Positions 35,541-48,800 are shown, counted from the first letter of the stretch. The stretch is 64,000 nucleotides of DNA from Bradysia coprophila (GCF_014529535.1 NW_023503376.1:5343716-5407715), one strand, 5' to 3'. Numbers and translations are program-made. The notes: a model not told the origin generated them from the sequence alone.

Positions 35541-37118
35541 AAAATCTCTTAACCGACGAGTAATGAAATTCTCGACTTCTGGTCGAACAATCTAGAAGTA
35601 CATTCCAAAAGAGTCTTTGATAGCTTCCTTGATAATAGGATAAAATACCATTGATAGTATGTGCTATTCTGCTACCTTCGGTTGTTATTGTAGTAATTGT
35701 TCTTTTTAAACGTCCTCGACTAAAATACTGTAATTTTTCAACAGATACTGTGATGATACTAGGTAATTTACGAAAAATAAATGATCAAAAAACTTACGCA
35801 CTGAAGGAATATAGGCTGAGTTGATTTGTAATGACAGGCAACAACTCAATCTATCTAGTCACGCCTTCACGAATTTTTTAGACATAGATTAGAATTTTCT
35901 GTGTCCTAAAAACCGTTCCAATTCGGGTACTAGCTGCCTTCGCGTTTTAACCTATACATTCTTCTAAAATCAAACAAATTAATTCTGATTTAAAAATACC
36001 GCCCTTTTTTACGAGTATACAACACCATCTACTGACTACAGCTCCAATTGACTATTGTTGTGACAGCTTGTGACGTTAGTCCGATCTGTCAATATTTAAC
36101 ATGTCGGTTGTGTTTGTTATTTTTGTTTAGGGTACAAATTCGGCATTTACGCATGGATAAAACGACTAAATGAACGAAATTATTTGTGAATCTCGCCAGT
36201 GAATACTCATCCAATAAATGAAAGTTTCTGTGATTTCTGTACTCCTGCAACTGCCGATCATTTCATTGAATCGAAAAGTGTGTTGAAATGTTTTACGGTC
36301 TCGCTTAACAGTTATTGTGATATTATACTGTGGTTGAGAATGTACTATCGTGCACCAGTTCAGATCATTTAAATAATTATTCTGGTTTAATGCACACCAA
36401 TTGTACATCAAAAGTGCGACGTGAAAAGATTTGGTGAAGTGATTACGGATTTAATTCAACATTACAACGCAGGTGAAACGAGAATGTCGATATCTAAAGG
36501 TAAAATCGGCTTGTCTTTTTCATCAAACAATTCCGTAAATTTTCCATACCCATTCCATCGCAGAACAATATTTCTCCGAATTTGCGATCGGCAATTAAGT
36601 ACCTACCGATGTTAAAATGCATATTACATGTATATATATGCACAGCACACATACCTGCTGAAGAGTTTCCAGTATACTTTTCGGTGTTTCTTTGCATTGT
36701 ATTCTTTGGGGTCGTTGTAAGAATAAAAAAAATCAATGGGCCGCTTTAAAGTGTTTTGTTAGGTGGTATTATATATCGAACGTGAATGTTGCTGGCATAC
36801 GTGTTCTTTAAACAAACAAATATGAATGGCCCATTGTCGCTAAATATTTTGCCGGATTATTTCCATGTTAAGTCGCTAAATCGATTTTATTTTATTTTAT
36901 TTACAAAAACGAAACGGTCTATTTTGTGACCTCATTCACGTATATCTCCAACTCTAACACACAATGTGTGGAATAGTCGAAATGAATGTAATGAATTGAA
37001 TTCAGTTTGAATGACTACATATGCCTTAGCGAAAAAAAAGTGTACAAAGGTACACCTGTTGAACTACAGTCGACCCATCCCATAACATTGTCCTAGTTGA
37101 TAACAAAAAAAAACAAGG
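35541..37118. other. Non-repetitive stretch, possible upstream exons
   Basis: Unique-looking DNA between two element copies. No convincing coding exon was found. A leader-like stretch at about 36060-36475 ends in AACGCAG|GTGAAAC, which could be a splice donor, perhaps for a 5' exon of the mannosidase gene. This is conjecture. Confidence 0.3.
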
Positions 37119-38346
37119 CATCAGAACAGTCGGAGCGTTTGCTGCGACTGAGCCCCGTACTACCCGTAAACCTATTTTGCCCGAAACCATTATACGACCG
37201 TAGCCCTAATAAGCCCGTAACCCTTATTCGTCCGTTATCAAAGTGCTTCCGTAACCTTATTGCGTACTTGATATTATTGCCTATTTTTGCAAATTAACTG
37301 TAAGTGTTCTTCTTTAAAATTGTAATTGTACGATGTAATTTTAGGAATCCGAATTTACAACTTTTTTATCAATTTTCTTTCGGTATTGAATTATCTGTCA
37401 AACGAAACAAAGCAAAGTTTGATGAAATATTCTCGATTTATGAGCAAAAACCACATAAGGCCACAAAGCGGCCTTAGTCGAAGGGCCAAAATTTGAAACT
37501 TTTTTCACCACGTTCTCTTTGTATTCAAATACCTTCCCAAAAAAAAACTAAATCTAGCAAAATCGGATGAGATTTACTCGATTTACTCGATTTATGTGCA
37601 AAAAACACTAAGGGCCGAGTAGCGGCCTTAGTCCAAGGGCCCAAATTTGAAACTTTTTTTGCCATCATTCCATTCGGCATTCAATTACCTTCCATAAAAA
37701 ACTAAATCTAGCAAAATCGGATGAGATTTACTCGATTTATGTGCAAAAAACACTTAGGGCCGAGTAGCGGCCATAGTCCAAGGGCCCAAATTTGAAACTT
37801 TTTTCGCCATCATTCTATTCGGCATTCAATTATCTCTCAAATGAAACAAAAACTAGCAAAATCGGATGAGATTTACTCGATTTATGTGCAAGAAACACTT
37901 AGGGCCGAGTAACGACCTTTGAGCCCTCCCAACAAGCCCACGTTGCATCTTACCCAAAAACAATGTTCAGCAACTTTGTTCTACTCGTCAATACCTTTCA
38001 TTTGATATATCACAAGCAGCTACTGCGTGCGTATTTCGGTAGATATCGTCGAAAGACTGAAAAACACCTATAGGGCCCTAGCTCTGGAAGGGCCGACCCT
38101 ACCATGCCCATTTTCGAACTTGACCTTACTTTTGTCGATACCAATCGGGGAAAAAAAGAATTTTGAAAAAAGGTTGTGATTTACTCAAGCTAGGGGGTCA
38201 CAGACGGACGGACGGACATTTTTTTTATTGCGGATTCGTCATCTATGAACATAACCAAATGCTTCGCCCTTACTGTCTGCTTCCAATTCGACGTGTTACA
38301 AACGGCATATTAATCTTATAAGCCCCCAGTACTTCGTACGGGGCTA
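37119..38346 (+). mobile_element. TAGCCCCGTACGAA-end element, copy C (short array)
   Basis: It has the same left and right ends as copy B and very similar flanks to the array, but only about three array units (GCCGAGTA at 37614, 37759 and 37904, period 145). The (GGAC)n run is also shorter. It is in the same orientation as B, 1.6 kb further on. Confidence 0.8.
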
Positions 38347-39068
38347 AAAATTGAACGAAAAAGCCTTAGATGCTTCAGCGAAACGATCTACTAGATACAT
38401 TTGTTTTATCATACTCCCCACCATTCAGCTTCTGAGGTAAATTTCATACAGCACGTATGAACAACCAACACGATTTCCCAATGAATGACAGATTGAATTG
38501 TGTGATTGAAGGAATTTAATTACACTTTTTGCGTGAAACAGTTTTTCGATGACAATCTAATTGTTTCTGTCAATCATAAGTTCATTAGGATTGTAACATT
38601 ACAATCGGTAATCTACAACACATCCGTAACAAACATGACAGCTGCCGAAGTCGGAACGTGTTTTCATCCAAAGTTGGGATCTGTGTTTTTAAAGTAGAAT
38701 CGTAAGAGTAGCAGGTCGATCTCGAGTCAAATGCATAAAAGTAAAGAGGCTGTCGATAAAAGACGTCGTAGGGCTTTTTTGGTTGTCTATGAAACCCCCA
38801 ATCTGCTACGTTAAGGTTTTTCTAATACTTTTAACTACCACTAAGTCAGAGCTATTTTTTAGCGACGCTTTGTTTACATGCCCAGCTAGCCCTTGGCCCC
38901 AATAGTCTAAAACCTCAGTCTTTTAATTTTAATATTATTGGCTAGTGAACTTCCACCAAAAGTCAAAAAAGGGTGTTTTTTGTTCGTGATTTACTGTCGC
39001 TACAGACTATGGACATACATATGTGTGGGTTCATTGGATAGGTATTGTCCAGGAGATACGGGGCAAGC
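38347..39068. other. Stretch without a supported gene
   Basis: AT-rich, no recognisable repeat family or coding exon. Confidence 0.35.
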
Positions 39069-39326
39069 ACAGATATCTTACACAGTTGGGATCAAAAGTC
39101 GGCTTATTCCATCTGTCAAAGTGACGTTTTAAACGTCAAACCAATTTTTTTTAGCCAAATAATCACAAAATCGTTTATTTTTCTATAAGTCTATTCCACT
39201 GATAGAATTAAGGAAAAATAAGCGACTTCGTAGCTATTTGGTATAAAATTTTTAGTTTGACGTTTAAAACGTCACTTTGACATATGGAATAAACCGACTT
39301 CTGATTCCAACTGTCACAATATCTGT
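39069..39326. mobile_element. Hairpin MITE with ~72-bp arms
   Basis: Left arm: ACAGATATCTTACACAGTTGG, AAGTCGGCTTATTCCAT, GTCAAAGTGACGTTTTAAAC. The right arm is its near-perfect complement, ending ATATCTGT. The arms themselves contain the palindrome GACGTTTTAAACGTC. Confidence 0.75.
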
Positions 39327-39539
39327 CATATCTGTTATATAGCTAAGAATTTGATAAAAATATTGAAGTAATAGATTTTGTATTAAACAGAAGTATTTTG
39401 CTGCGATGATACGTTTGCTGTTTTTAAAAGGCTAATGGAACAGGTTATATAGTCATTATAGTTATTGAGTAAAATTGCTCCAGACTTCTTTGTAAATATT
39501 CAAGTCACTGAAAGCATTGAGTCACCGACCGAAACTTCG

Positions 39540-39832
39540 AAAGCAAATTCTTGCAAACTGAACGAAATTTCTTCTCATTGGTCAGTCGTAAATTAATTCG
39601 CTGTTGATTTCAGGTCGGCTATCATATCTTTCCTAAACAGTTGCAAAAACAGCTTTTACATAGGTACTGTAAACTACGGTCTATGTTCAGCTCTAATTGC
39701 AATCGTTAAACAATAATTTTTAGTAGCTTCAATTCAATTCGTAAAAATAATAATTTCACGATAAGGTTATCAACCAACACCGGATTATTCAAACATTTCT
39801 GCATTGATTTAACCAAAATGCCAACAGTAAAG
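39540..39832 (+). promoter_or_regulatory. Possible transcription start and leader exon
   Basis: An arthropod-type initiator string GGTCAGTCGT lies near 39581. About 240 bases on, AACCAAAATGCC is followed after five codons by a GTAAAT donor (39833). This would suit a first exon. Joined to the acceptor at 45731 it would give only a very short upstream frame, so any coding role is doubtful. Confidence 0.2.
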
Positions 39833-40436
39833 GTAAATTCGGTTTGTCTTGTTTTGCGACCGGTTCTACGCCAATTTAACGATGAATAAAATTGTCAACG
39901 TATAAAGTTTAGACGAGAAAATCTATTAGAAAAAAAAATTGTGAATTTGGGTAAGAGATAGAATTAAGAGGTGATTCAACTGTATAAGAATGGACATTAT
40001 AAGCGTTACCAAATGTGGTTTATTGTCTTGATAGTCGTAATATTATAATCAAAGTAAAAGTTTGTACAATAGAGCGACTGTCGACGCGACCAACCTCTAT
40101 AGATTAGCCTTCAGCCAATAATCCTTCTCCTAAGATTTTTTTCTACAAATGTGTACTTCTTATCGAATTGTAGACATTTTATCCATTTTATGGATTTTGT
40201 TCAATTTGTGAAGCTATTTATAGACTCCAGTGCATCGTCAAAGATTTGATTGTGTCTATCTTAATGAAATATTTCAAGCTGCTTACTCACCTTTCTATGT
40301 TAATCTCAACTCAAGTCATAATAATTTGTAGACAAGTTTTTTTGGCTCAAGATATTCCGTCTCAGTTTAAATTGTGTGCAAAAATCTCGCGCATGATACA
40401 TGTCGCCCGAATATTCACGAGGTAGCGCAAAACAAT

Positions 40437-40514
40437 TCTACCGTACAACGCATAAAAACCTTAGTCTCTCACAAATTCGCCTCTCTAAGGCTTTTATGCA
40501 TTGTACGGTAGTAT
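40437..40514. repeat. Small inverted repeat
   Basis: CTACCGTACAACGCATAAAA pairs with TTTTATGCATTGTACGGTAG across about 20 bases. It is a tiny perfect-ended hairpin. Confidence 0.6.
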
Positions 40515-41334
40515 TAGGAACAGCATGAAACAAATGTCATGTCGACAGAAACTTAAATTTAATTGTCGTCTTGAGGTTTTGTCAACTTGTGAGAATAACT
40601 TAGTGTTCCTATTAAACGCACGTTCGTTTCAATGTTCAAAAATTCTATTAGACAAAGCAGGAGAGGAAATAGTCATTTTCTCCACTCCGCTAAAACAGCG
40701 AGAGCCTGTGCTGAGCAATGATATAATAGTGGGATAGATAGGCCTTCTATGTAAATATTTTGTTCAAGAGGTGAAGCAAAAACAAATACGAAATATTCAA
40801 TTGTGTGTGTGAGTACCTTAAATTTATGGTACTTACGTATTTTCGTACTTATTTTGAAATGTAGGCGCGAAGAAAATTTGCATTTTCACTTTTTCTTCGA
40901 AATTGGTTTAAAGGATTTCTTTTGTGTTCAATTAAATATTTATCGAACTGAAATTTATATTTCATATAAACAATCTCTCATTGTCCCCAATATTGAACTA
41001 ATTTTGTGATTTTTTCCTTTTCGATCGAAAAAATTTTTATTAGAAATTTCGACGATCGGAGAATTCAATCAGTTGGCTGAATTTACAAACTTTCACGTGT
41101 AGTCACGCATATATAGTTTATAATAAAAGTGTTAACATCGCATCGTCAAAATTAAAAAATGTTTAAGAAAATTGGTTAGAAAATGTGTGTAATTAGGTAG
41201 TGAACAGTTTATGTGTAATTGATAGTAGAATTTTCCTTTAAAGTGGTAAAAGTTCATTTCGAAAAGTCAGAAACAATTTAATGAAATTGTCAAAATTAAT
41301 TTGAATGTGTAAGTGTGTGTGTATCAAATGTATA

Positions 41335-41529
41335 TAGGTTTGTTCCAAGGCCATATGAATTGTCAAATTTCATCCATATAACCATAACCTCAATAATACC
41401 TCTGTGTAAATCGCGTAGGCGACGTTGGTCGATTTGTATGAAATATCACGTAAGCGACGTTGCTATGGATGAAATTGTCGTTCTTCGGGTTGTCAAAGTT
41501 CGTGTTTACAGTTACTTGGAACAAACCTA
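41335..41529. mobile_element. Hairpin MITE (AGGTTTGTTCCAAG ends)
   Basis: The termini AGGTTTGTTCCAAG and CTTGGAACAAACCT are inverted, and GACAAATTTCATCCATA-type inner arms also pair. Two CGTARGCGACGTTG units lie in the loop. Confidence 0.65.
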
Positions 41530-42620
41530 TTACACTGAGTTTACTTTTGCTTCACGATTTCGTCTACGTAATTCCTGTCTATTACACTATTATGTCATTG
41601 GTGCTGAGAAATAACGTTTTGTTTACCTCGCGAAAAAGGTTGGAAATTTCATTTTTTTTTTTCGAGTTGAAATGCAATTTCCAGCCTTTTTACCTCGGTA
41701 AGCAATTGTGTCCTCTGTCCAAAAAATTTTATTTTGATGATTTGGATAACGAGCCGATGGCGAGACAAACAGTTTTGTACTAGAGGGATAAATTCGATGT
41801 TATTGTTCGAGGCAGATAAATAACTGTTCATTATTGCACAGGCGTCCTAAAATTGAATATAGTTTTTATGACTTCAATGCTAGAAAAGAGTTTAAATTTC
41901 TATAAGATAGATATCTACTTTCCAACCAATTGGGAAGGGATAAAGAGGATATGAAAACAATTATGTTATTCCTCGCACCTATAAGCCAGCAAAGGAGCCT
42001 GTTGTGCATACCCACAGAAGTTAGTTATCCTTTTAATTAGATTAAGAGGTGTTAACTAGAGAGAAAGAAACGGTATATCCACTAGATATGAATGAAAGTA
42101 TGGGAGCATAAAGATGTGATAAATATCTGTCTGTGGCATTGTATGAACAGAACATATAAAAATGATCCGTATAGGAACAGTTGGGCGCCTATTAATTGAA
42201 AACTTGCTCCATGCTGTTTTTGTCAACAGCAATTCTAATCTTTACCAAGACATTACTTATATACGTCATCAATCAGTAGTATAATCCAATAATACAACGG
42301 CAGAATATACCACTTGAATTGTGAGATATGCGTTTAATCCAGCAATAAAACTGAATCAAAATAAATATTTCGATTTATCAGTGATAAGAAATCGATTTTC
42401 GGACAATACAAAATTTAACGAAACCATTACCAACATTAAAGTACAATCACTGTTGTCCAATTGAACAAATCTGCTATGAAAAAAAAAATCTTCTCTTTCA
42501 ATAAAAGTATTAAAGGTTTAGCCTAGTAACGATGAGGCTATGCAAAGGAATTGATGTGAAAACCAAACTAACTCGAAATAGGAAGTGTTTGTTGAAAATT
42601 AAATTTAAGTTAATCTTTGA

Positions 42621-42880
42621 TAAGACTTCCTATCATTACAGACTTCATGTCCGAAAGTGTTAGTGCATCGATTGCCCCTCAAGAAGTTCTCGCACCGAGA
42701 ACATCATAAGACTTCCTATCATTACAGACTTCATGTCCGAAAGTGTTAGTGCATCGATTGCCCCTCAAGAAGTTCTCGCACCGAGAACATCATAAGACTT
42801 CCTATCATTACAGACTTCATGTCCGAAAGTGTTAGTGCATCGATAGCCCCTCAAGAAGTTCTCGCACCGAGAACATCATA
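42621..42880 (+). repeat. Three nearly identical 86-bp tandem units
   Basis: Units start at 42621, 42707 and 42793 and differ by a single visible base. Each contains the palindrome GTTCTCGCACCGAGAAC. The near-identity indicates a recent tandem expansion. No function is evident. Confidence 0.8.
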
Positions 42881-43329
42881 ATAAATGTGTACTCGTTTGA
42901 AAAGTCCTCAAAGTCAACGTTTCTACGTTTGCATACCTAACTCACTACATTTCTATCTCATAACAGCATTTTTTAACCATTCGGCTAAATTTGTATGGAG
43001 CTTATCACATTAAATAATTGTGTAGAGTTGTTTGAATTCGTACAATAAACGGCACACTCGCCATTTCAAATTAATTATAATGACGCTATGGTTTTGGCAA
43101 TGAACCACACTTTCAATGAACTACACTTGAGATCATATCATAACACAGACTAGTAATTTTGAAAAAAATCACTTTAAAGCATGCCGAACAAGCGGCAGCT
43201 GGTTCAATATTGTTTCGTTTGTTTAAATTGTGTTTTCATCGAGTCGTATACTCCTTATAGTTTGTGGATGTGGGAGTGACGAGTAAAAGCTCGATAAATG
43301 CAGATCGTACTCTCAATACAAAAGTAGCC

Positions 43330-43562
43330 AGATGAAAGGACGTTTTAACTATTTTCCTTTACTAGGGAGGGAAAATGGATTTTCAGTCCCTAGGGAAACG
43401 TCTTTCCCTCCTCCGTAAAGGAAAACGTCATACAAGGGAAATAATTTGATATTTCGTATCACGATGAGTAAAAGTACCTCGGGCTAAAGCACTCGGACAC
43501 TTTTACTCATCTGGATACGAAATATCAAATTCCTTCCCTTGTATAGTAATATACTATTACTT
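43330..43562. mobile_element. Fold-back MITE, relative of 21430-21753
   Basis: The hairpin TTTGATATTTCGTATC...GATACGAAATATCAAA encloses GATGAGTAAAAGTACCTCGG, as in the element nested in the hAT copy. A second inverted pair, CTTTACTAGGGAGGGAAA and GGAGGGAAAG-type arms, lies on the left. Confidence 0.65.
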
Positions 43563-44179
43563 CTACATTTTTACTATTTAAGAGAACACTTGCCAGAGCT
43601 AATCTTCGTCGATGCGTAGCTGTTTGTAGAAGGCTAAGTAAATTAAAATCTTTGCTAAACTACATGTTGACCGGCACGGAATATTAATTCATTTCATTTA
43701 ATGTTATAATCATGCAAAATTAAATTTGAATGATCTATTGACTCCTGACACTATGAGCGAGCATAACATTGATGGCATCTTTCATCTGCGAATATTTTGA
43801 TGATCACCGATTATGAAAATTACTTCAGACTTGTTGCGGTAATAGAAACTGCGGATATTTTTATCTGCAGAAAAAGAATTAAAATATCTAGCATTGGTTG
43901 CGATCGCAGTGTCAATTCAAATGGAGGGGCAGATATTATTGTAAATTTCGTTGACAAAGGATTTTCAAAAAGGAAAATCCTGCAAGAATGTTTCTTGCTG
44001 TATTTTCAAGGATTTGCATCAATTTTTTAGGATTTTCTTTTTGGCTTTTGTCGTTTTCTTGGATTTTTCAGTTTTCTGGGAGGATTTTCTGATGAAAAAT
44101 TTTTAGGTCTTTTTTCCACTTCATCTGTCCGTCCGTCCGTCCGTCTGTGTCACAAATCAAATGTGATTGATAAAAGTTA

Positions 44180-44650
44180 GAATTGCAATGCTACTATGAG
44201 CAAACCAACACCAGGCAAATCAATTGTTATTTGTTATCTGGTAACCGATCGCTCATAGCAGACATTGCAATTTGAAAGTTTGGTAGTTGTTGGTAGTTGG
44301 ACCCCCAAAATATTTAGCAGCAAAGATGTTTCTTACTCGAGAGACGCACACCCACTGACGAAATTACTCTGCCTGCTTGCCTATTTATAACACAAATATT
44401 TGGTAGTTGACTACCACGGTGGTAAATTGCAATGCTACTATGAGCAAACCAACACCAGGCAAATCAATTGTTATTTGTTATCTGGTAACCGATCGCTCAT
44501 AGCAGACATTGCAATTTGAAAGTTTGGTAGTTGTTGGTAGTTAGACCCCCAAACTATATAGCAGCAAAGATGTTTCTTACTCGAGAGACGCACACCGACT
44601 GACGAAATTATTCGGCCTGCTGGTCTATTTATAAATCGAGTATTTGGTAG
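44180..44650 (+). repeat. Direct duplication of ~240 bp
   Basis: Two tandem copies, beginning ATTGCAATGCTACTATGAGC near 44188 and again near 44427, each run through CTCATAGCAGACATTGCAAT and GTTTCTTACTCGAGAGACGC. The first and last strings within each copy are inverted, so each unit can also fold. Confidence 0.7.
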
Positions 44651-44835
44651 TTGACTACCAAAGTGGTAGTTGACTACTAAAGTGGTAGTTGACTACTAAA
44701 GTGGTAGTTGACTACCAAAGTGGTAGTTGACTACCAAAGTGGTAGTTGACTACCAAAGGGGTAGTTGACTACCAAAGGGGTAGTTGACTACCAAAGTGGT
44801 AGTTGACTACCAACGTGGTAGTTGACTAATACGGA
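44645..44835 (+). repeat. 19-bp palindromic minisatellite
   Basis: About ten units of GTGGTAGTTGACTACCAAA. Each unit contains the near-palindrome GGTAGT-TG-ACTACC, so the array can form a row of small hairpins. It follows directly on the 240-bp duplication. Confidence 0.75.
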
Positions 44836-45807
44836 TGTTGTAGATATGTTTACTGTTTGAGAGCTGCACACCGACTGATGAAATTAATCGGCTCGCTTGC
44901 CTATTTATAATTCCAAAATTTGGTAGTTGAATACCAAAGTGGTACTTGAATGAGTACCAAGCTAGTAGTAAACAGAAATTGCAAAAAAAAATGAAAAAAG
45001 ACCTCACCAGGCTTCAGCCGGTCTATTCTTGTTACACTCATGGACAAATGAAATATTTTGTGATTCAGTATGTAATCGTTTCCACAAAAAAATTGTTTCA
45101 TAAATGAAAATCTAAAAGTTTACAGCTTTTCGCGCCAGTAAAGTTTTCAAAAATTTTCAAAAAATTTTCTAAGAATTTTTTGGTTGACAAAGCCTGTGTC
45201 CTTTGAAAGGACTTCTAGTTCAAATGGAAAGCAATACTGTGTACGCACATAATTGATGTTCCATGTGACAGAACTAAAATTAGTCGAATTAAATTCGCTC
45301 GAAATTTGTTGTCTTCTTTGTTGCGTTAAAGATTTCAGTTGAAGATGAAAATTAAACACCAGTTTTATGTTCAGCTATGCGGAAAAATTATTTGAAAAAC
45401 GATCTGAATAATTTTACAATATTTTCAAACGTAGAAATGATTTGCAAGATTTACACGAAATGATTCTCTCGTTATTCGAGTATACACACTCATCAAAAGA
45501 AAATCGCAGCAGTTAATCACGAGTAATTACATGGTTTGCATTTCGTATGAATCATTTCAAATAAATCAACAGAGTGCGTCGCTGTCGGAATATTCTGAAA
45601 AGAGTGCGAGTCTCTTCAATTTACAAAAGTGTAATAGAAGTTTATTCGCAGAGAAAATTGTGTTCTGATTATTTTTCCTGAAAATTGAAGACGATTTATT
45701 CACGAGACTATTTCCCTGCCATTTTCTTTCAGGTGTCTACCGACGATACGTGTAATTAGAATCATCGATTGGATAAATGCCGAATTAAGCAACACTAACC
45801 AAAAACC
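44836..45807 (+). promoter_or_regulatory. Region upstream of the mannosidase start codon
   Basis: The 77 bases before the ATG begin after a strong pyrimidine-rich acceptor (TTTTCTTTCAG, ending 45733), so at least one non-coding 5' exon probably exists upstream. Its location is not known. The rest is AT-rich, without recognised features. Confidence 0.35.
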
Positions 45808-48800
45808 ATGACATTCAAAGTATTTCGAAGAGGTTCGGCCCGATGTTTCGGTCTGTTAGCTGCATTCATTACAATATTGCTATGTCTATACTACATATCA
45901 TTCGGGCAGCCAGCATCGAAAGATTTTCGTAAACGGTAAGTACGGCATGGTACTATATTAGTGTAATGTAAAAGGTGGAACGGCTATTGAGAGTGAAATT
46001 GTCAAATTTAGTGAGGTAAATGATAACTGTAGGAAATTAACCCAAGCTCAGTTTCAAATTAATTGGCGCAGAATCTGCGTTTTTAAGTTACTTCTCTTTG
46101 CAACTGCCAAGGCTCGGAACTCGGAACAGGTCAGGTTTTAACTGAATTTGAACTGGAACTTCCTCAATATGTTTTGACCTGAACCTGATTCAATCCGTTT
46201 TTATCTGACATGAAACCTGACAGGTTTGATTGCAACGACGCGACGTTCAGGTCAAGTTTTCTAAAATTACCTGACCTGACCTGTAATTACAGGTAATACT
46301 GATTTTTGATCATGCTTGACCTTGGATGACGCATTCTGAGTCTTCGCAAGTTCAAGTTCCGTCAATATCATGTCCGGAGCGATAGCGGAGGACTTGACGC
46401 AGTCTAATTTCCAAAAAAAGAACGAAAATTTTTTTTTGAGACGCGGCAACTATATATAGCCGAACATTTCAGTTTCTACCCTTTGGTTTATATCACCACA
46501 AAACATATTCTATCTTATTCGCGCTTCAAATACGAGCAAAACGAGCTATCACTCGACTATGTAACTTTAAAATTGCCGGAGATGCATCGTTTTGAAGTTG
46601 GTCATTTTGATAGAAAATGCACCAAATTAACGTTTTCCAAACAATCAAAATCTTTCAACTTACTCTGTATGTTTCTATCTATCTATCTATCTGTCTATCT
46701 ATCGACGGTCGATCTCGGAAACTAGTCAGCCAATCTCCATGAAATTTTGCAGGAACCTCAGGGTGGGCAAAAAAATGAAAATGTGATACGCCATTACCCC
46801 TGGAAAAACCAGAATTTTGTTTTATTGGCTTCGAAGTGGTTTCTGAGTGTGGTTTTCGAGGGTCGCGAACGCATTTTCGGCTGTAGCTTAGCTGTATTGA
46901 AACCTACAGAGGAGTGCGACCCATCAAATGAAAGGTATTCGTAACACGATTCGAACAAAAAAATAATTAAAAAAATCGGGGCAGATTCGTTTGAGCTAGA
47001 GTGATTAGAGTGACCAAATTTTGAGCTACTCGAGCGTAGGATGAAAGGACTAATATTTTTGCGATTATGAGAGATAGAGAGTTACTTTCTTCGGCAAAGT
47101 CTCAGAGTTTTACGAGTAGAACAGAGTGGCATATGTGAAAAATGTCGAAAGTTGGAAATGGGTGGGTCAATTATGTTTTTAGAGGTATTTCTTGAATGGT
47201 GGCAGATAGAGAGTTACTTTCTTCGGCAAATTTTAGAATTTCGTCCAATTTTCGTCAAATTTTCAATTTTCGTCAAATTTTCAAATTTCGTCAAATTTTC
47301 AAATTTCGTCAAATTTTCGAATTTCGTCAAATTTTCGAATTTCGTCAAATTTTCGAATTTAGTCAAATTTCGTCAAATTTTCGAATTTCGTCAAATTTTC
47401 GAATTTCGTCAAATTTTCGAATTTCGTCAAATTTTCGAATTTAGTCAAATTTTCGAATTTCTTCAAATTTTTGAATTTCGTCAAATTTCGTCAAATTTTC
47501 GAATTTCGTCAAATTTTCGATTTTCGTAAACTTTTTGAATTAAAACTGTAAACTGTTATAAAAAGCAGTGTTGACTACACTTCTAAAATGACTGATATCA
47601 CAATAAAAATCTCTTCGAGAAAAGTGTGACGCAGTCTTTGAAGTACAATTTCTAAAATGAATGATATCGCTAGAGTTGACGCTTTCAGCTTCGTTACGCA
47701 AAAATTAAATTTTACACCCAATTTTAGTTCAAACAAGCTGGCTTAGTTTTTCTCATCATCTGCCAAATAATTTTTACCAAAAAAAAATTTGGCTGGAAAC
47801 AACCAAAATTTTACCAAAAAAATCTGCGTCGCATGTGGCAGATAAATTTTCTTGCTGGTCTGTTCCTGAACATCTGCCACTTTGCGACGCAGATTTTTTT
47901 GGTAAAATTTTGGTTGTTTCCAGTCAAATTTTTTTTTGCTAAAAATTATTTGGCAGATGATGAGAAAAACTAAGCCAGCTTGTTTGAACTAAAATTGGGT
48001 GTAAAATTTAATTTTTGCGTAACGAAGCTGAAAGCGTCAACTCTAGCGATATCATTCATTTTAGAAATTGTATTTCAAAGACTGCGTCACACTTTTCTCG
48101 AAGAGATTTTTGTTGGGATTGTTACTAGAGAACAAAGTTTCCTTTCACCAATGGCCTCCTTATCAGTCCTCTCTATGAAAGTTAATTAATATCTTTAGCT
48201 CTCGAGTTTGGTAATGTTTTGCCATCTACCTTAGACGTCTATTCGTGTTAGAAAACCTGAAATTAATCCACTTAATTGTTTTGCCGCAGGCCTATCGAAT
48301 CGCCCCATGCAAGAAAGTTCATTGACCAGTCACAGCGAGTGAAAGACAATAGTTTAAATGTAAGTTCATATGCGGATGGCTCGTCGTCCAACTGGGAGAG
48401 ATGTACGGCACTGACTCAACGGTCTACCAAAATCACAACAGACGACGAATATTCGAGTTTCGATTTTCAGGTTTGTTGTAGAATATTTTGCCAGATGAGG
48501 GATTCGGTGACAGTATAGAACTTGTGCTCTTTCAGCCGGAGTGGATGAAAACGAAAGAATATTGGGACAAAACGTTTGAAACGCGATATGAACAAGTGAA
48601 AAATAACGATGCAACGCCGCCATTGAAGGTATAAAGATCACTTGCCATCAGTACCGGACTGGCTCGAAAAAGCCCATCGGGGGCTCCATGCAACTCAATT
48701 TAAAAATACAAAAATCCAAAAGGCCCATCGGGAATTCCCCGAATTCACCATATGGCCAGTCCGGGCCTGCTTGCCATCAATACTAACTATGCAAAATTAT

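Noticed and set aside
39818..39832. ATG with good context followed by a splice donor
   Set aside because: No downstream exon gives a long frame; the nearest good acceptor (45733) leads to a stop after eight more codons.
47152..47529. 125-codon and 82-codon overlapping frames
   Set aside because: Translation of the CGTCAAATTTTCGAATTT minisatellite in different frames; no domain.
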